From assembly GCF_049354825.1 (NCBI RefSeq), contig NZ_CP186480.1:682001-746000 (forward strand): DNA of 64,000 bases. The letters run 5' to 3'. Positions within the stretch are counted from its first letter, which is position 1. Each line of letters begins with the position of its first letter. Of the stretch, positions 33,180 through 41,840 are shown piece by piece. The notes below the pieces were generated by a model. That model worked only from the letters and a program-made list of their open reading frames with translations, made no database searches and was not told where the DNA came from. The stretch is from Novosphingobium sp049354825 (GTDB lineage: Bacteria; Pseudomonadota; Alphaproteobacteria; Sphingomonadales; Sphingomonadaceae). A program made the position numbers and the translations under genes.

Positions 33180-35135
33180 ATGGCGAGCAGCCCGTTAATG
33201 CCGCGCGAACTGACGCTGCGGTCGGTTATCCTGGGCGGTCTGCTGACCGCGGTGTTTACGGCTGCCAACGTATACCTCGGGCTGAGGGTCGGACTGACCT
33301 TCGCCACGTCGATTCCTGCCGCGGTGATCTCGATGGCGGTGCTGCGCGCGTTTTCCGGCGCCACGATCCAGGAAAACAACATCGTCCAGACCATCGCCAG
33401 TTCGGCCGGCACGCTGTCGGCGATCGTCTTCGTCCTGCCGGGTCTGATCATGGTCGGATGGTGGACTGGCTTTCCCTATTGGGAATCCGTCGCGGTCATC
33501 GCCATCGGCGGCGTTCTCGGCGTGATGTATTCGGTACCGCTGCGGCGCGCGCTGGTGACCGGGTCGGACCTGCCGTACCCCGAGGGGGTCGCCGCTGCCG
33601 AAGTGCTCAAGGTCGGTGCCGGTGTCGGCGGCGCGGAGGAAAACAAGCGCGGGCTCGCCGCGGTGGTGCTCGGCACGTTGCTGTCCGCGCTTTACCCGCT
33701 GCTCGCCAAGATGAAGCTGGTTGCCGAAGGCGCCGCGCGCACGATCGCGGTCGGCGCCGGGGGAACCAGCATTTCGGGTTCCCTCAGCCTCGCGCTGATC
33801 GGCGTTGGGCACCTGGTCGGGCTGGCCGTGGGCATCTCGATGCTGGTCGGCATCGTGCTCAGCTATGGGTTCATCCTGCCGTTCCTGACCTCCGGCGGCG
33901 CGCCCGCGGGCACGGAGCTCGCCGATTTCGTCGCGGGCACGTTCCGCAGCCAGGTCCGCTTCATCGGCGCCGGCACGATCGGCATCGCCGCGATCTGGAC
34001 GCTGTTGAAGGTCATCGGCCCGATCGTGCGAGGAATAACGGCTGCGCTGGCTGCCAGCCGCACCCGCCGCGCCGATGGCAACGCCGCGCTCGACATTACC
34101 GAGCGCGATCTGCCGATCGGCATTGTCGGCGGCTCGATCCTGGCGTTGATGGTGCCGATCGCGCTGCTGCTGGGCGATTTCGCGATGGGCGGCCCGGTCG
34201 CCGGGAAGCTGGGGATCACGCTGGTCGCCTCGGTGCTTTACGTCCTCGTCGCCGGCGTGCTGATCGCGTCGGTCTGCGGCTACATGGCGGGGCTGATCGG
34301 GGCGTCGAACAGTCCGATCTCGGGCGTCGGCATCCTGGCGTCGCTGGGAATTTCACTCCTCCTGCTGGCGCTGTTCGGGCGCGGCACGGGGGCGGACGAT
34401 ACCAAGGCGCTGGTCGCCTTCGCGCTGTTCGTCACCGCGATCGTTTTCGGCGTGGCGACGATTTCGAACGACAACCTCCAGGACCTCAAGACCGGCCAGC
34501 TGGTCGGCGCCACGCCGTGGCGCCAGCAGGTCGCGCTGGTGATCGGCGTCCTGTTCGGCGCGCTGATCATTCCGCCGGTGCTCACCTTGCTGAACGATAC
34601 CTTCGGCTTCCAGGGCGCGCCGGGCGCCGGCGCAACCGCGCTGGCCGCGCCGCAAGCCGCACTCATCTCGGCGATCGCGCAAGGCGTGCTGGGCGGCACC
34701 TTGCAGTGGAACCTGATCGCGGTCGGCGCGGCGGTGGGCGTTGGCGCGGTGATTGTCGACGAAGTGCTGCGCGCGACCAAACGCGGATCGCTGCCGCCGC
34801 TTGCGGTCGGGATGGGCATGTACCTGCCGATGGACGTGACGCTGCCGGTGATCGTCGGCGCGGTGCTGGGCCACCTCTACAACGGCTGGGCCGCGCGGCG
34901 CGATAACCCGGAGTTTGCCGAGCGGATCGGCGTGCTGACCGCGACCGGGCTGATCGTCGGCGACAGCCTGTTCAACGTCGTTTACGCCGCCATCGTCGGT
35001 GCCACCAACAACCCCGACATACTGGCGGTGATCCCCGAAAACGCCTGGGCGCAGACGCTGGGCCTGGTGCTGTTCGCGGCTCTGATCTGGATGGCTTACG
35101 CCCGCATGCGCAGCGCCGCGACCCGGACGATCTAG
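33180..35135 (+). CDS. OPT family oligopeptide transporter
   Basis: A 651-residue integral membrane transporter with about 14-16 hydrophobic segments. OPT signatures: ELTLRSVILGGLLTAVFTAANVYLGLRVG, the NIVQTIASSAGTLS motif and LPYPEGVAAAEVLKVG, typical of the bacterial OPT/YSL branch that takes up peptides or metal chelates. ATG 33180 follows a GGGGGAA site; an upstream in-frame TTG is less likely. The 26-bp repeated element lies immediately upstream. Its stop overlaps the convergent gene through a shared CTAG. Confidence 0.93.
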   Translation: MASSPLMPRELTLRSVILGGLLTAVFTAANVYLGLRVGLTFATSIPAAVISMAVLRAFSGATIQENNIVQTIASSAGTLSAIVFVLPGLIMVGWWTGFPYWESVAVIAIGGVLGVMYSVPLRRALVTGSDLPYPEGVAAAEVLKVGAGVGGAEENKRGLAAVVLGTLLSALYPLLAKMKLVAEGAARTIAVGAGGTSISGSLSLALIGVGHLVGLAVGISMLVGIVLSYGFILPFLTSGGAPAGTELADFVAGTFRSQVRFIGAGTIGIAAIWTLLKVIGPIVRGITAALAASRTRRADGNAALDITERDLPIGIVGGSILALMVPIALLLGDFAMGGPVAGKLGITLVASVLYVLVAGVLIASVCGYMAGLIGASNSPISGVGILASLGISLLLLALFGRGTGADDTKALVAFALFVTAIVFGVATISNDNLQDLKTGQLVGATPWRQQVALVIGVLFGALIIPPVLTLLNDTFGFQGAPGAGATALAAPQAALISAIAQGVLGGTLQWNLIAVGAAVGVGAVIVDEVLRATKRGSLPPLAVGMGMYLPMDVTLPVIVGAVLGHLYNGWAARRDNPEFAERIGVLTATGLIVGDSLFNVVYAAIVGATNNPDILAVIPENAWAQTLGLVLFAALIWMAYARMRSAATRTI

Positions 35136-35497
35136 CGGCGGTTATTGGCGACGACGCGCACGCAGCGCAGCGGCAACGGCTCGCCGCCCGGGCCGATCTG
35201 GCGAAGCATTCCGGCGCCGACGCGGCGATAGGTTTCACCCTGGCGGGGGCCGCTGGTCATCCGCACCAGCCCCCCGGTGTAAAGGTAGCTGCCCGTCCGC
35301 AGGCCGACCGCATAGCTCGACGCCGAGGTGACGGTGAAATCCCGCTCCGGTGCGCGAATCCCCGCCGGGCCGGCCGCATCGCCCGGAGCTTCGCAGGCGT
35401 AGTCGCCTTGAGGCAGCGTGCCGATCGGCCCGCCCGGCGCGGCCAGCGCGGGAGCGGACAGCAGCAGGGCAAGGGGAATGGCGGCAAGGCGGTTCAT
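35132..35497 (-). CDS. Secreted hypothetical protein
   Basis: A 121-residue protein with a signal peptide (cleavage after SAPALA-A) and a compact mature part with two cysteines (DYACEAP, PLRCVRV) and YLYTGGLVRMTSGPRQGETYRRVG. It looks like a small disulfide-bonded periplasmic domain seen in sphingomonads; no function is known to me. It is divergent from efp. Confidence 0.7.
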   Translation of the reverse strand: MNRLAAIPLALLLSAPALAAPGGPIGTLPQGDYACEAPGDAAGPAGIRAPERDFTVTSASSYAVGLRTGSYLYTGGLVRMTSGPRQGETYRRVGAGMLRQIGPGGEPLPLRCVRVVANNRR

Positions 35498-35669
35498 GAC
35501 AGGCTGGTCTCGGCGATTGACGAATCCGCCTTTACCACCGGGTGAATGGCTTTGAAAACCCGCCCGGGCGTTCCATGCCGCCCGGGTTGCCCCGCGCCGC
35601 GCCAGCGGCTAAGGGCGCGAACCTTCCGGCACAGCCGGGCTCTTTCTCAAGTCTGAAGGCGCTTCACCC

Positions 35670-36233
35670 ATGAAGATCAGCGGCGTGGACATCCGTCCCG
35701 GCAACATCCTCGAGTACGAAAAAGGCATCTGGAAGGTTGCCAAGACCCAGCACACCCAGCCGGGCAAGGGCGGCGCGTTCATGCAGGTCGAGATGAAGAA
35801 CCTGATCGACGGCCGAAAGACCAACGTCCGCTTCCGCAGCGCCGACACGGTCGAGAAGGTCCGTCTCGACACCAAGGACTACCAGTTCCTCTACGCCGAC
35901 GGCGACGATCTGGTGTTCATGGACACCGAGAATTACGAGCAGATCCAGCTCCCCTCCGACCTTCTGGGCGACGCTGCCGCCTTCCTGCAGGACGGCATGG
36001 AAGTGAAGCTAGAGCTGTGGGAAGAACGCCCGATCTCGGTCGAGCTGCCCGAACAGGTCGAAGCCACGATCGTCGAGGCCGATGCCGTGGTGAAGGGGCA
36101 GACCGCCTCGTCCAGCTTCAAGCCCGCGCTGCTCGACAACGGCGTGAAGGTCATGGTGCCGCCGCACATCGGCGCCGGCACCCGGATCGTCGTCAACGTC
36201 TACGACCGCGAATACGTCGGCAAGGTCGGCTGA
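35670..36233 (+). CDS. efp: Translation elongation factor P
   Basis: A 187-residue EF-P with three beta domains. It relieves ribosome stalling at polyproline. KISGVDIRPGNILEYEKGIWKV leads to the modified-loop region TQHTQPGKGGAF with Lys33 at the tip, the position that EpmA lysylates. KTNVRFRSADTVEKVRLDTKDYQFLYADGD and the C-terminal GTRIVVNVYDREYVGKVG complete the family. The modification enzymes are not in the window. suhB follows five bases downstream. Confidence 0.97.
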   Translation: MKISGVDIRPGNILEYEKGIWKVAKTQHTQPGKGGAFMQVEMKNLIDGRKTNVRFRSADTVEKVRLDTKDYQFLYADGDDLVFMDTENYEQIQLPSDLLGDAAAFLQDGMEVKLELWEERPISVELPEQVEATIVEADAVVKGQTASSSFKPALLDNGVKVMVPPHIGAGTRIVVNVYDREYVGKVG

Positions 36234-36237
36234 GGGG

Positions 36238-37062
36238 ATGGCAGTTCTCTCTGGCCTCATCCGCGTCATGGAAAAGGCTGCCCGCAAGGCGGGTAGCCGC
36301 CTGCGCCGCGACTTCGGCGAGGTCGAACACCTGCAGGTCAGCAAGAAGGGCCCGGCGGACTTCGTCTCCAAGGCCGATCGCGCCGCCGAACGCACGCTGT
36401 GGGACGAGCTGCGTCTCGCCCGCCCGGACTGGGGCTTCCTGATGGAGGAAGGCGGCGAGATCCCTGGTGCAGACGGCAAACCGCGCTTCATCGTCGACCC
36501 GCTCGACGGCACCAGCAACTTCCTTCACGGTATTCCTCACTTCGCGATTTCGATCGCTGTGCAGGAGCCCAAACTCGACGGTTCGGGTTGGGGCGAGGTG
36601 ACTGCTGCGGTGGTTTATCAGCCGATCCTCGACCAGACTTTCTGGGCCGAGAAATCGCGCGGTGCGTGGCTGCACGACGGTAGGCTGCGGGTTTCCGGTC
36701 GCCGCCACCTCGACGAAAGCCTGATCGCCACCGGCACCCCGTTCCAAGGCCACGGCAATTACGGCGAGTGGAGCCGCATTGCTGCCGCGATTGTGCCGCA
36801 GGTCGCGGGGATCCGGCGTTTTGGTGCTGCCTCGCTCGATCTCGCCTGGGTTGCGGCAGGGCGCTACGAGGGTTTCTGGGAAGAAGGCCTGGCGCCCTGG
36901 GATACTGCCGCGGGCTGCCTGCTGGTGCGCGAGGCGGGCGGTTTCGTCACAGATTTTCGCGGCCGCAGCCAGGCGATCTGCGATGCAGAGGTCCTGGCCG
37001 GCAATGACGGCCTTCATTCCCGCCTGCACAAGATTGTGGCGGGCGCGATAAAGGGAAGCTAA
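36238..37062 (+). CDS. suhB: Inositol monophosphatase family protein
   Basis: A 274-residue IMPase fold enzyme. The metal ligands are in EEGGEIPG and FIVDPLDGTSNFLHGIPHFAISIAV. The C-terminal PWDTAAGCLLVREAGGFVTDF holds the last Asp. It dephosphorylates inositol-1-phosphate or related sugar phosphates. In E. coli SuhB also acts in rRNA antitermination, a function that cannot be judged here. It follows efp closely, as is common in alphaproteobacteria. Confidence 0.93.
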   Translation: MAVLSGLIRVMEKAARKAGSRLRRDFGEVEHLQVSKKGPADFVSKADRAAERTLWDELRLARPDWGFLMEEGGEIPGADGKPRFIVDPLDGTSNFLHGIPHFAISIAVQEPKLDGSGWGEVTAAVVYQPILDQTFWAEKSRGAWLHDGRLRVSGRRHLDESLIATGTPFQGHGNYGEWSRIAAAIVPQVAGIRRFGAASLDLAWVAAGRYEGFWEEGLAPWDTAAGCLLVREAGGFVTDFRGRSQAICDAEVLAGNDGLHSRLHKIVAGAIKGS

Positions 37063-37078
37063 CGCGCGGAGTGGTGCT

Positions 37079-37162
37079 GCCCCTGTGGCGGAATGGTAGA
37101 CGCGAACGACTCAAAATCGTTTGTCGCAAGACGTGCCCGTTCGAGTCGGGCCAGGGGCACCA
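37079..37162 (+). tRNA. tRNA-Leu (CAA)
   Basis: An 84-base class II tRNA with encoded CCA. The acceptor stem GCCCCTG pairs with CAGGGGC. The anticodon stem AACGA/TCGTT encloses a loop CTCAAAA, giving anticodon CAA (codon TTG). The long variable arm (about GTCGCAAGAC) fits leucine. It starts 16 bases after suhB. Confidence 0.96.
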
Positions 37163-37206
37163 ACCGCGCCTAGCCACCCCCGGCACCGCCTGCTAGCAGG
37201 GGCCGG

Positions 37207-38997
37207 GTGTCGCTTATCCCTTCGTTTCATGCCGTTGGCGCGCTTGTCCTCGCCATTGCCATGTTCGTGGCTTTCGCGCGGCAGAGGATGCCGGTTGAGC
37301 TGGTCTCGCTGCTTGTCATCGCCGCGATCGCTCTGGGCCTCTATGTCTTTCCCTTGCCGGGCCAACGCGGCGAAGACGGCCTCAAGCTCGCCTTCTCGGG
37401 CTTTGGGCACCATGCGCTGGTCACCATTTGCGCCCTCATGGTGATGGGCCGCGGTCTGGTCGTGACCGGCGCGCTCGATCCGCTCGTGACGGGATTGTCG
37501 CGGGTGTGGAAGCTCTCGCAATGGCTCGGGCTGCTGCTGACCTTGCTGATGGCCTTTGCGTTATCGATGATGGTCAACGATACGCCCGTGCTCGTCCTGC
37601 TGCTGCCGGTGCTGGTCCAGCTCGCTACGCGCGGCGCGATGCCGTCGTCCCGAACGCTCATGCCGCTCAATGCTGCGATCCTCATCGGCGGGATGGGGAC
37701 GACGATCGGCACGTCGACGAACTTGCTGGTTGTCTCGATTGCCGAGGATCTCGGCCTACCGCACATGACGGTCTTTCACTTTACCCCGCTCGTCCTGATC
37801 GCGGGGCTGATCGCCCTGCCATACCTGTGGTTGGTCATGCCGCGCCTCCTGCCCGACAACCGGATCACGAACGTGAAGGCAGAGCGCCGCTTCGTCACTA
37901 CACTGCGGATCGACGAAGGCAGCGATTATGCGGACCGCCCGATCGCGGAGCTGAAAGCCCGCTTGCCCGAGGGGATCGTTTTCGAGCGTCCGCCACCTGC
38001 GATCCTGCGCGCGCCGGCCCGGCTTGTCATTTCCGGGCCCCACGACGCTCTGGAGGAAGCGACCCGCCGCGCGGCCGCGCGCCTGGCCCCGGCTGACCTG
38101 CTTAACGCAGCCCGCATAGATGCTGTCGTTAGCCGCGAAGACCTTGCCGTGGCGGAATGCGCAATCACTGCCGAAAGCAGGCTGGTGGGCCTGACCATCG
38201 CCGAGGCCGGCTTCACAGAGGCGGACGCGGTCGCAATCATAGGACTGGCGCCCGCTCCGCGCGGGCCTGTAGGGCCCGGCGACATGGCGAGCGTGGTCCT
38301 GGGAGAGGGCGATCTGCTGCTGGTGATGGGAACGGCCCCGCGCATCCGCGAACTCGCCGCCCGCGATGCCCTGCTTTTGCTTGAAGGCGTGAAGGAAGTG
38401 CCGCGGCGTGCCAAGGCGACCCTCGCGCTGGGCATCATGGCCGCCGCCGTTGGCTGCGCCAGCCTGGGCCTGTTGCCGATCGCCATCGCGGCTCTTGGCG
38501 GCGCTATCGTGATGTTCGCCACCGGCTGCGTTCGGTTCGACCGGGTAGGGCGCGCATTGTCGGCCCACGTGATCGTGCTGGTGGCCGCCAGCATCGCACT
38601 GGGGCGGTTCGTGCTGGAAACGGGCGCGGCGGAATGGCTGGCGCAGGTGCTCGTCCTGGGCCTGCAATACCTGCCTGCGGCGGGGGTGCTGGCCGCCATC
38701 ATGCTGTTCGTCACCGTCCTGACCAACCTGGCTTCCAACGCCACAGCGGCCGCCGTCGGCACGCCGATCGCGTTCAGTGTCGCTCAGCAGCTTGCCATGC
38801 CGCCCGAACCGTTGGTGCTGGCGGTGCTGTTCGGCTGCAACCTGTGCTATGCCACGCCGGTCGCCTATCAGACGAACATGCTTATTATGGCGGAAGGCGG
38901 CTATCGCTTCCGCGATTATCTGCGCTCGGGGCTGCCGCTGATCGGCATCATGGTCGTGACGCTGTCGGTTCTGCTGGTGGTCCGCTATAAAATCTGA
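37207..38997 (+). CDS. SLC13/DASS-type permease with RCK_C domains
   Basis: A 596-residue membrane protein starting at GTG 37207. The hydrophobic N-terminal half contains two signature helices (GLLLTLLMAFALSMMVNDTPVLVLLLPV, MGTTIGTSTNLLVVSIAEDLG). A hydrophilic middle (about 225-385), with repeated regions such as EGIVFERPP, VSREDLAVAE and LLVMG, resembles RCK_C (TrkA-C) domains. A second membrane half includes ATAAAVGTPIAFSVAQQL. This architecture matches divalent-anion/sulfate permeases of the SLC13 family. The substrate is unknown. Confidence 0.85.
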   Translation: MSLIPSFHAVGALVLAIAMFVAFARQRMPVELVSLLVIAAIALGLYVFPLPGQRGEDGLKLAFSGFGHHALVTICALMVMGRGLVVTGALDPLVTGLSRVWKLSQWLGLLLTLLMAFALSMMVNDTPVLVLLLPVLVQLATRGAMPSSRTLMPLNAAILIGGMGTTIGTSTNLLVVSIAEDLGLPHMTVFHFTPLVLIAGLIALPYLWLVMPRLLPDNRITNVKAERRFVTTLRIDEGSDYADRPIAELKARLPEGIVFERPPPAILRAPARLVISGPHDALEEATRRAAARLAPADLLNAARIDAVVSREDLAVAECAITAESRLVGLTIAEAGFTEADAVAIIGLAPAPRGPVGPGDMASVVLGEGDLLLVMGTAPRIRELAARDALLLLEGVKEVPRRAKATLALGIMAAAVGCASLGLLPIAIAALGGAIVMFATGCVRFDRVGRALSAHVIVLVAASIALGRFVLETGAAEWLAQVLVLGLQYLPAAGVLAAIMLFVTVLTNLASNATAAAVGTPIAFSVAQQLAMPPEPLVLAVLFGCNLCYATPVAYQTNMLIMAEGGYRFRDYLRSGLPLIGIMVVTLSVLLVVRYKI

Positions 38998-39050
38998 CGC
39001 GGCCGGCGGCTTCATAATCGCCTGTTCCGATCAGCCGGCAGGGAAAATAC

Positions 39051-39082
39051 CGATAGCCTTCGCGCGCGCGACGGGGCTATCG
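39051..39082 (+). promoter_or_regulatory. Inverted repeat in the rubrerythrin leader
   Basis: CGATAGCC (39051-39058) and GGCTATCG (39075-39082) form a perfect 8-bp inverted repeat with a 16-base CG-rich loop, 36 bases before the rubrerythrin ATG. It may be an operator, a leader hairpin or the terminator of the upstream permease gene; the sequence does not decide. Confidence 0.45.
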
Positions 39083-39118
39083 AACGGGCAGACTCACACC
39101 AACTGCGAGGAATGCGAC

Positions 39119-39544
39119 ATGGAACTCAAGGGTTCACAGACCGAAGAAAATCTCAAGGCGGCGTTCGCCGGAGAGAGCCAGGCCAACCGTCGTTACCTGT
39201 ACTTCGCACAGAAGGCCGACATTGAAGGGCACAACGACGTCGCCTCGGTGTTCCGCTCGACCGCCGAGGGTGAGACCGGCCACGCCCACGGCCATCTCGA
39301 GTACCTCGAGGAATGCGGCGATCCCGCCACGGGCGAGCCGATCGGCGATACGGTCGCCAACCTCAAGGCTTCGATCGCCGGCGAAACGCACGAATACACA
39401 GACATGTATCCGGGCATGGCCAAGACCGCCCGCGACGAAGGCTTCGACGAGATCGCCGACTGGTTCGAGACGCTCGCCAAGGCCGAGAAGAGCCACGCCG
39501 GCAAGTTCCAGAAGACGCTCGACGGACTCCTCGCCGAGGCTTGA
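39119..39544 (+). CDS. Rubrerythrin family protein (no rubredoxin domain)
   Basis: A 141-residue ferritin-like di-iron protein. The helices carry ligands in ESQANRRYLYFAQKA, STAEGETGHAHGHLEYL, AGETHEYTDMYPG and KAEKSHAGKFQ. The C-terminal rubredoxin domain of classical rubrerythrin is absent, so electrons must come from a partner. CGAGGAATGCGAC before the ATG contains a good AGGA site. It is the first of three genes (with the CCG iron-sulfur protein and DUF3501), an order known from other bacteria and linked to peroxide or redox handling. Confidence 0.92.
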   Translation: MELKGSQTEENLKAAFAGESQANRRYLYFAQKADIEGHNDVASVFRSTAEGETGHAHGHLEYLEECGDPATGEPIGDTVANLKASIAGETHEYTDMYPGMAKTARDEGFDEIADWFETLAKAEKSHAGKFQKTLDGLLAEA

Positions 39545-39618
39545 TCGCACCAAGGGCGCGCGCCTGACGTCCGCCAGGGCGGGCCGATGGCGCGCGCCTC
39601 TTTGCTGAAGGGGGAACG

Positions 39619-40944
39619 ATGGAAGGCAGTCTCGAAGCGCCGGTTCGCCACCCGATCCCGTGGCAGGACGAAGCCTGGTACGACGAGGCCGCGCTCGACG
39701 CCGAGCTGCGCCGCGTCTTCGATATCTGCCACGGCTGTCGCCGTTGCTTCAACTTGTGCGACGCTTTTCCGATCTTGTTCGACGCGATTGACGAGAGCCC
39801 GAACGAGGAGGTGGGCGACCTGACCACCCCGCAGATGGCCAGCGTCGTCGATGCCTGCACGCTGTGCGACATGTGCTTCATGACGAAGTGCCCTTACGTT
39901 CCGCCGCATCCCTTCGATCTCGATTTCCCCCACTTGATGCTGCGCCACCGCGCCGTCGGCCACCGCAAGGGGAAAACCAGCCTGGCCGACCGCGAGCTCG
40001 CCAAGATGGATCGCAACGGCAAGCTCGGCACGCTGGGCGCCGGGCTCGCCAACTGGGCGACGAAGCAGGGGAATGGCCTGACCCGGCCCGTGCTCGAGGG
40101 CGCGCTCGGGATCGATCGTCGCGCGCACCTGCCGCCGTTCATGGACGTGCCCCTGACCAACCAGGCGCCTGCGATCGTGCCGGCGCCCAATGCTGACGGT
40201 CCCGCGTTCGGGCGCAAGGCGGCGATCTACGCCGGCTGCCACGACAACTTCAACGACGGCACGCCAGGCCTGGCCCTGATCAAGGTGCTGGCCCACTCGG
40301 GCGTGCAGGTTCGGATCGAGCATCCCGATTGCTGCGCGATGCCCAAGCTCGAGAACGGCGACATGAAAGCCGTGGCGAGCGCCGCGGAGCGTGTTTCGGC
40401 CGCCTTCGCGCCGCTTGTGGCGGACGGCTGGGACATCGTTCCGCTCACCACCTCGTGCGCGCTGATGCTGAAATTCGAGTGGCCCTTGATCGAGCCGGAA
40501 AACGAAGGTGTCCAGACGCTCGCGAAGCACACTTTCGACGTTTCCGAATACGTCGTGGCATTGGCCAAGGCCGGCGCGCTGGCCGAAATCCCGGCGCTTC
40601 CGGCCAGCATCGGCGTCCACTTCGCCTGCCACGCCCGGGCGCAGAACATGGGCCCCAAGGCCATGGAAATGCTGCGCCTGATTCCCGAGGCCAAGCCCGC
40701 CCTGACCGAGCGGTGCTCGGGCCACGGCGGCAAGTGGGGCGTGTTCAGGGACAATTTCGACCGCGCGGTAAAGGTTGGCAAGCCCGCCGCGCGCAACCTC
40801 GTGAAGGGCGATCCCGACCTGATCGTCAGCGAATGCCCGCTGGCGGGACCGCATTTGCGGCAAGTCATCGCCGCCAACGGCAAGGAACCGCCCGCCCGCA
40901 TCGGCCATCCGATCGAAGTGCTGGCCAAGGCCTACGGATTCTGA
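39619..40944 (+). CDS. CCG-domain iron-sulfur protein (GlpC/HdrD-like)
   Basis: A 441-residue soluble protein. Two [4Fe-4S] ferredoxin motifs sit near the N-terminus: CHGCRRCFNLCDAFP, then CTLCDMCFMTKCPYVPPHP. Two cysteine-rich CCG domains follow (CHDNFNDG...HPDCCAMPKLENGD; CHARAQNMGPKAMEML...CSGHGGKWG), as in heterodisulfide reductase subunit D and GlpC. It lacks membrane helices. It probably relays electrons between an unknown donor and the rubrerythrin; the acceptor is inferred from gene order, not seen. AGGGGGAACG precedes the ATG. Confidence 0.88.
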   Translation: MEGSLEAPVRHPIPWQDEAWYDEAALDAELRRVFDICHGCRRCFNLCDAFPILFDAIDESPNEEVGDLTTPQMASVVDACTLCDMCFMTKCPYVPPHPFDLDFPHLMLRHRAVGHRKGKTSLADRELAKMDRNGKLGTLGAGLANWATKQGNGLTRPVLEGALGIDRRAHLPPFMDVPLTNQAPAIVPAPNADGPAFGRKAAIYAGCHDNFNDGTPGLALIKVLAHSGVQVRIEHPDCCAMPKLENGDMKAVASAAERVSAAFAPLVADGWDIVPLTTSCALMLKFEWPLIEPENEGVQTLAKHTFDVSEYVVALAKAGALAEIPALPASIGVHFACHARAQNMGPKAMEMLRLIPEAKPALTERCSGHGGKWGVFRDNFDRAVKVGKPAARNLVKGDPDLIVSECPLAGPHLRQVIAANGKEPPARIGHPIEVLAKAYGF

Positions 40945-40955
40945 AGGATCAACCC

Positions 40956-41552
40956 ATGCCCCGCGACACCCGCACGATCACCGCCGATGACATCCTCTCG
41001 CTGGAACAGTACGACCTGATCCGCGCCGAGAAGAAACAGGAAGCCATCGCGCGCAAGGCACTGACGCGGCTGTCGGTCGGCCCGCACGCCACGATCCTGT
41101 TCGAGAACTGGGATTCGATGTGGCTGCAGATCCAGGAAATGCTCCGGATCGAGAAGGGCGGGGCAGAGCAACTCGAGGACGAACTGCGCGCCTACGATCC
41201 GATGATCCCCAAGGGCGCGGAGCTGACCGCGACGCTGCTGTTCGAAATCGGCGATCCGGCGCGACGCGACGCGTTCCTGCGTACGATCGGCGGGGTCGAG
41301 GATCACGTCGCGATCCAGGTCGGCGGCGAAACGGTTCGCGCCAGGCCCGAAGGGGACATCGCCCGCACCCGCGAGAGCGACGGCAAGGCGAGCGCGGTGC
41401 ACTTCCTCCATTTCGGCTTCACGCCGGACCAGATCGCCGCCTGGCAATCGGGCGAGGGCAGCGCGATGGTGGTCATCGATCACCCCAACTACGGGCACGC
41501 CGCGCTGATCGGCGCCGACAGCCGGGCGTTTCTGGGCCGCGAATGCTTCTGA
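40956..41552 (+). CDS. DUF3501 family protein
   Basis: A 198-residue cytoplasmic protein (starts MPRDTRTITADDILSLEQYDL). The segment ILFENWDSMWLQIQEMLRIEKGG and the ending HPNYGHAALIGADSRAFLGREC are characteristic of DUF3501, a family almost always encoded beside a rubrerythrin and the CCG iron-sulfur protein. It has one conserved C-terminal Cys. Its function is unknown; the tight gene order (11 bases) suggests it acts in the same redox unit. A bidirectional terminator follows. Confidence 0.85.
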   Translation: MPRDTRTITADDILSLEQYDLIRAEKKQEAIARKALTRLSVGPHATILFENWDSMWLQIQEMLRIEKGGAEQLEDELRAYDPMIPKGAELTATLLFEIGDPARRDAFLRTIGGVEDHVAIQVGGETVRARPEGDIARTRESDGKASAVHFLHFGFTPDQIAAWQSGEGSAMVVIDHPNYGHAALIGADSRAFLGRECF

Positions 41553-41558
41553 CGAATT

Positions 41559-41605
41559 GACGGCCGCCGAAGCGAAAGGGGCGCTTCGACGGCCGTCGTT
41601 TCTCC
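41559..41605. terminator. Bidirectional hairpin terminator
   Basis: GACGGCCG (41559-41566) and CGGCCGTC (41590-41597) flank CGAAGCG/CGCTTCG, giving a 15-bp stem with one mismatch around AAAGGGG. It is followed on the plus strand by GTTTCTCC. It separates convergent DUF3501 and the small gene, so it can serve both strands. Confidence 0.8.
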
Positions 41606-41625
41606 TCCCCAGGAGATCGTGAGGC

Positions 41626-41796
41626 TCAGTCGTAGGCGCCGAGCCGGTGATAGAGCGCATTGATCGCCGCCAGCTCCTTTTCGTCCTCGGTCGCCTTGGC
41701 ATGGCTGGCCAGCGCGGCCTTTAGCAGGTGGAAGTCGGCGGTGGAGAGCAATGCGCGGGCGCGCGCGGGCTCTGGCGATATCGTGGCAGTGTCCAT
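41626..41796 (-). CDS. 56-residue protein co-transcribed with isocitrate lyase
   Basis: A 56-residue frame reading MDTATISPEPARARALLSTA at its start and ending YHRLGAYD. It begins seven bases after AAGAGGAG, one of the best ribosome binding sites in the window, and lies 44 bases downstream of aceA on the same strand. The composition is that of a soluble helical protein (LLKAALASHAKATEDEKELA). The position and binding site argue strongly that it is translated. Function is unknown; modulation of the glyoxylate shunt is a guess based on position. Confidence 0.7.
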   Translation of the reverse strand: MDTATISPEPARARALLSTADFHLLKAALASHAKATEDEKELAAINALYHRLGAYD

Positions 41797-41840
41797 CTGT
41801 TGCTCCTCTTTATCAGCGCGTTCGGTCAGGTCTTCAGGCG

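Noticed and set aside
33116..34906. 596-codon plus-strand frame inside the OPT transporter region
   Set aside because: Out of frame with the transporter and composed of Arg/Gly-rich low-information sequence.
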